NCBI GenBank assembly: GCA_030435675.1
Contig: CM059622.1
Location: 5,952,001 to 6,016,000 of the forward strand
Direction of reading: 5' to 3'
Origin: Steinernema hermaphroditum
Taxonomy: Eukaryota; Nematoda; Chromadorea; Rhabditida; Steinernematidae
Length of the DNA stretch: 64,000 nt
Below the pieces are notes generated by a model. It had not been told where the DNA came from, did not search any database, and saw nothing but the letters and a program-made list of their open reading frames with translations. The position numbers and the translations under genes were made by a program. This document shows positions 63,189-64,000 of the stretch, one piece after another. Each line of letters begins with the position of its first letter. Position 1 is the stretch's first letter.

Positions 63189-63660
63189 GGGCGCTCGCTT
63201 CTGTGATTTCCATGAGAATTTTATTTAGAGCTTAAGAAGGCAAATTCCGAGGACGAAGAGCGCATAAAAGTGGGTGGTGGTTTTCACTGGGTTACTGTAT
63301 TCATTCGGTAGAATATGGATGAAATAAATGTGTTTGGAACAGAGCTTGAGTTACACTACATTATATAGTCGGTGTAAACGGATTGGGGTCCGCAAGGTGC
63401 TCGTGGCGGGACCACACGACTACCGTAGTTTTGCTCCCTTTCGCATTTTTTCAATGGGGATTTCGTACTCCCTGTCTTTTTTCGTCATTTTCGAGCGAAC
63501 TAGAGTGTTTCGCGGAAATTCCAACGTCAAATTTGTGCAGAATTAAATGCTCCATCGAATGACATGTCACTCGAGTTGCCAAATTCAATAGTCGCAGAGA
63601 AATTAAGCGATTTATGAAAAAGTGATGAATAGATACAAATAATGCTCCATTTTTGCGTTT
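63189..63660. other. Convergent intergenic
   Basis: 3' flanks of the TTBK-like gene (plus) and the edge gene (minus). AATAAA at about 63322 could end the kinase transcript. Confidence 0.4.
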
Positions 63661-63816
63661 CTAATCGTCATCATCTAAAGTTACTTCATGTTCTGATTCA
63701 TCGGTGCTATCGTCCGAATTCGCACCGTCAGTGATTTGATCGTCTAGGTGAACTTCTACGCTGTCATACTCAAGACAGCGATCTACTTCCGCAATGGCAT
63801 TCTCGAAGCATTTTTT
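63661..63816 (-). CDS. Partial gene at right edge, last exon (acidic tail)
   Basis: An acceptor TTGTGCAG is followed by 51 codons ending at TAG. The reading starts KKCFENAIAEVDRCLEY and ends in a strongly acidic stretch (DDSTDESEHEVTLDDDD). An upstream minus-strand piece (LREKIRKMEE near 63930) may belong to the same gene, which leaves the window. The product is unknown. Confidence 0.5.
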   Translation of the reverse strand, partial: KKCFENAIAEVDRCLEYDSVEVHLDDQITDGANSDDSTDESEHEVTLDDDD

Positions 63817-64000
63817 CTGCACAACTTTGATCCAATGGGTGTTATATCAGAAGGAAAGAGGACCATGAGGTGATTTAGCGTAATCTCAAGTATCCGAGCG
63901 GTGACAAGTCAAAATAATCGCTATATCGGACCTCCTCCATCTTTCTGATCTTCTCTCTAAGCATTATTTTCTCTCATCAAGTTCTCATTTGCACTTTACA

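Overview
The window is nuclear DNA of a nematode, most likely a rhabditid. The reasons are compact genes with many 40-50 nt introns, srsx-type chemoreceptors in a tandem array, candidate trans-splice acceptors just before start codons, short same-strand gaps that suggest operons, a worm-style TTBK/CK1 kinase, and best-fitting homologues of C. elegans genes (apg-1, rpl-12, timm-23, phip-1). The species cannot be named from this sequence. All gene models were made by hand, using splice signals, reading phase and remembered family sequences. Nearly every model closes in frame.

Layout: (1) 0.5-7 kb: a proline-rich secreted protein, a full AMP-activated kinase alpha subunit (11 exons, 553 aa) and a small membrane protein. 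(2) 6-27.6 kb: nine apparently intact srsx-like seven-transmembrane receptors, all on the minus strand and all with the same four-exon plan (exon 1 = 172 nt in eight of nine, exon 2 = 194 nt in all). Two unrelated small genes, receptor-exon relics and repeats lie between them. (3) 27.6-30.4 kb: gene-poor, with a dispersed repeat and an element bounded by a perfect 39-bp inverted repeat. (4) 30.4-52 kb: a dense housekeeping block holding two RNA polymerase III subunits (POLR3G and POLR3D types) on either side of a White-type ABC transporter, a four-span membrane protein, a zinc-finger protein, TIM23, a CID-domain protein, phosphohistidine phosphatase, METTL17, ribosomal protein L12, AP-1 gamma adaptin and an unrecognised 401-aa protein. 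(5) 52-57.7 kb: gene-poor, with a decayed mariner-type transposon and a G20 tract. (6) 57.7-64 kb: GBA2-type glucosylceramidase, BOLA3 and a TTBK-like kinase in close file, then the 3' end of a gene leaving the window.

The receptors probably act separately as sensory GPCRs. In the gene-dense part several neighbours share a theme: RNA polymerase III (two subunits), mitochondrial import, translation and Fe-S (TIM23, METTL17, BOLA3). Close same-strand spacing (PHPT1-METTL17, POLR3G-ABC, GBA2-BOLA3-TTBK) is compatible with operons. Four introns appear to use GC rather than GT donors, three of them forced by reading frame.
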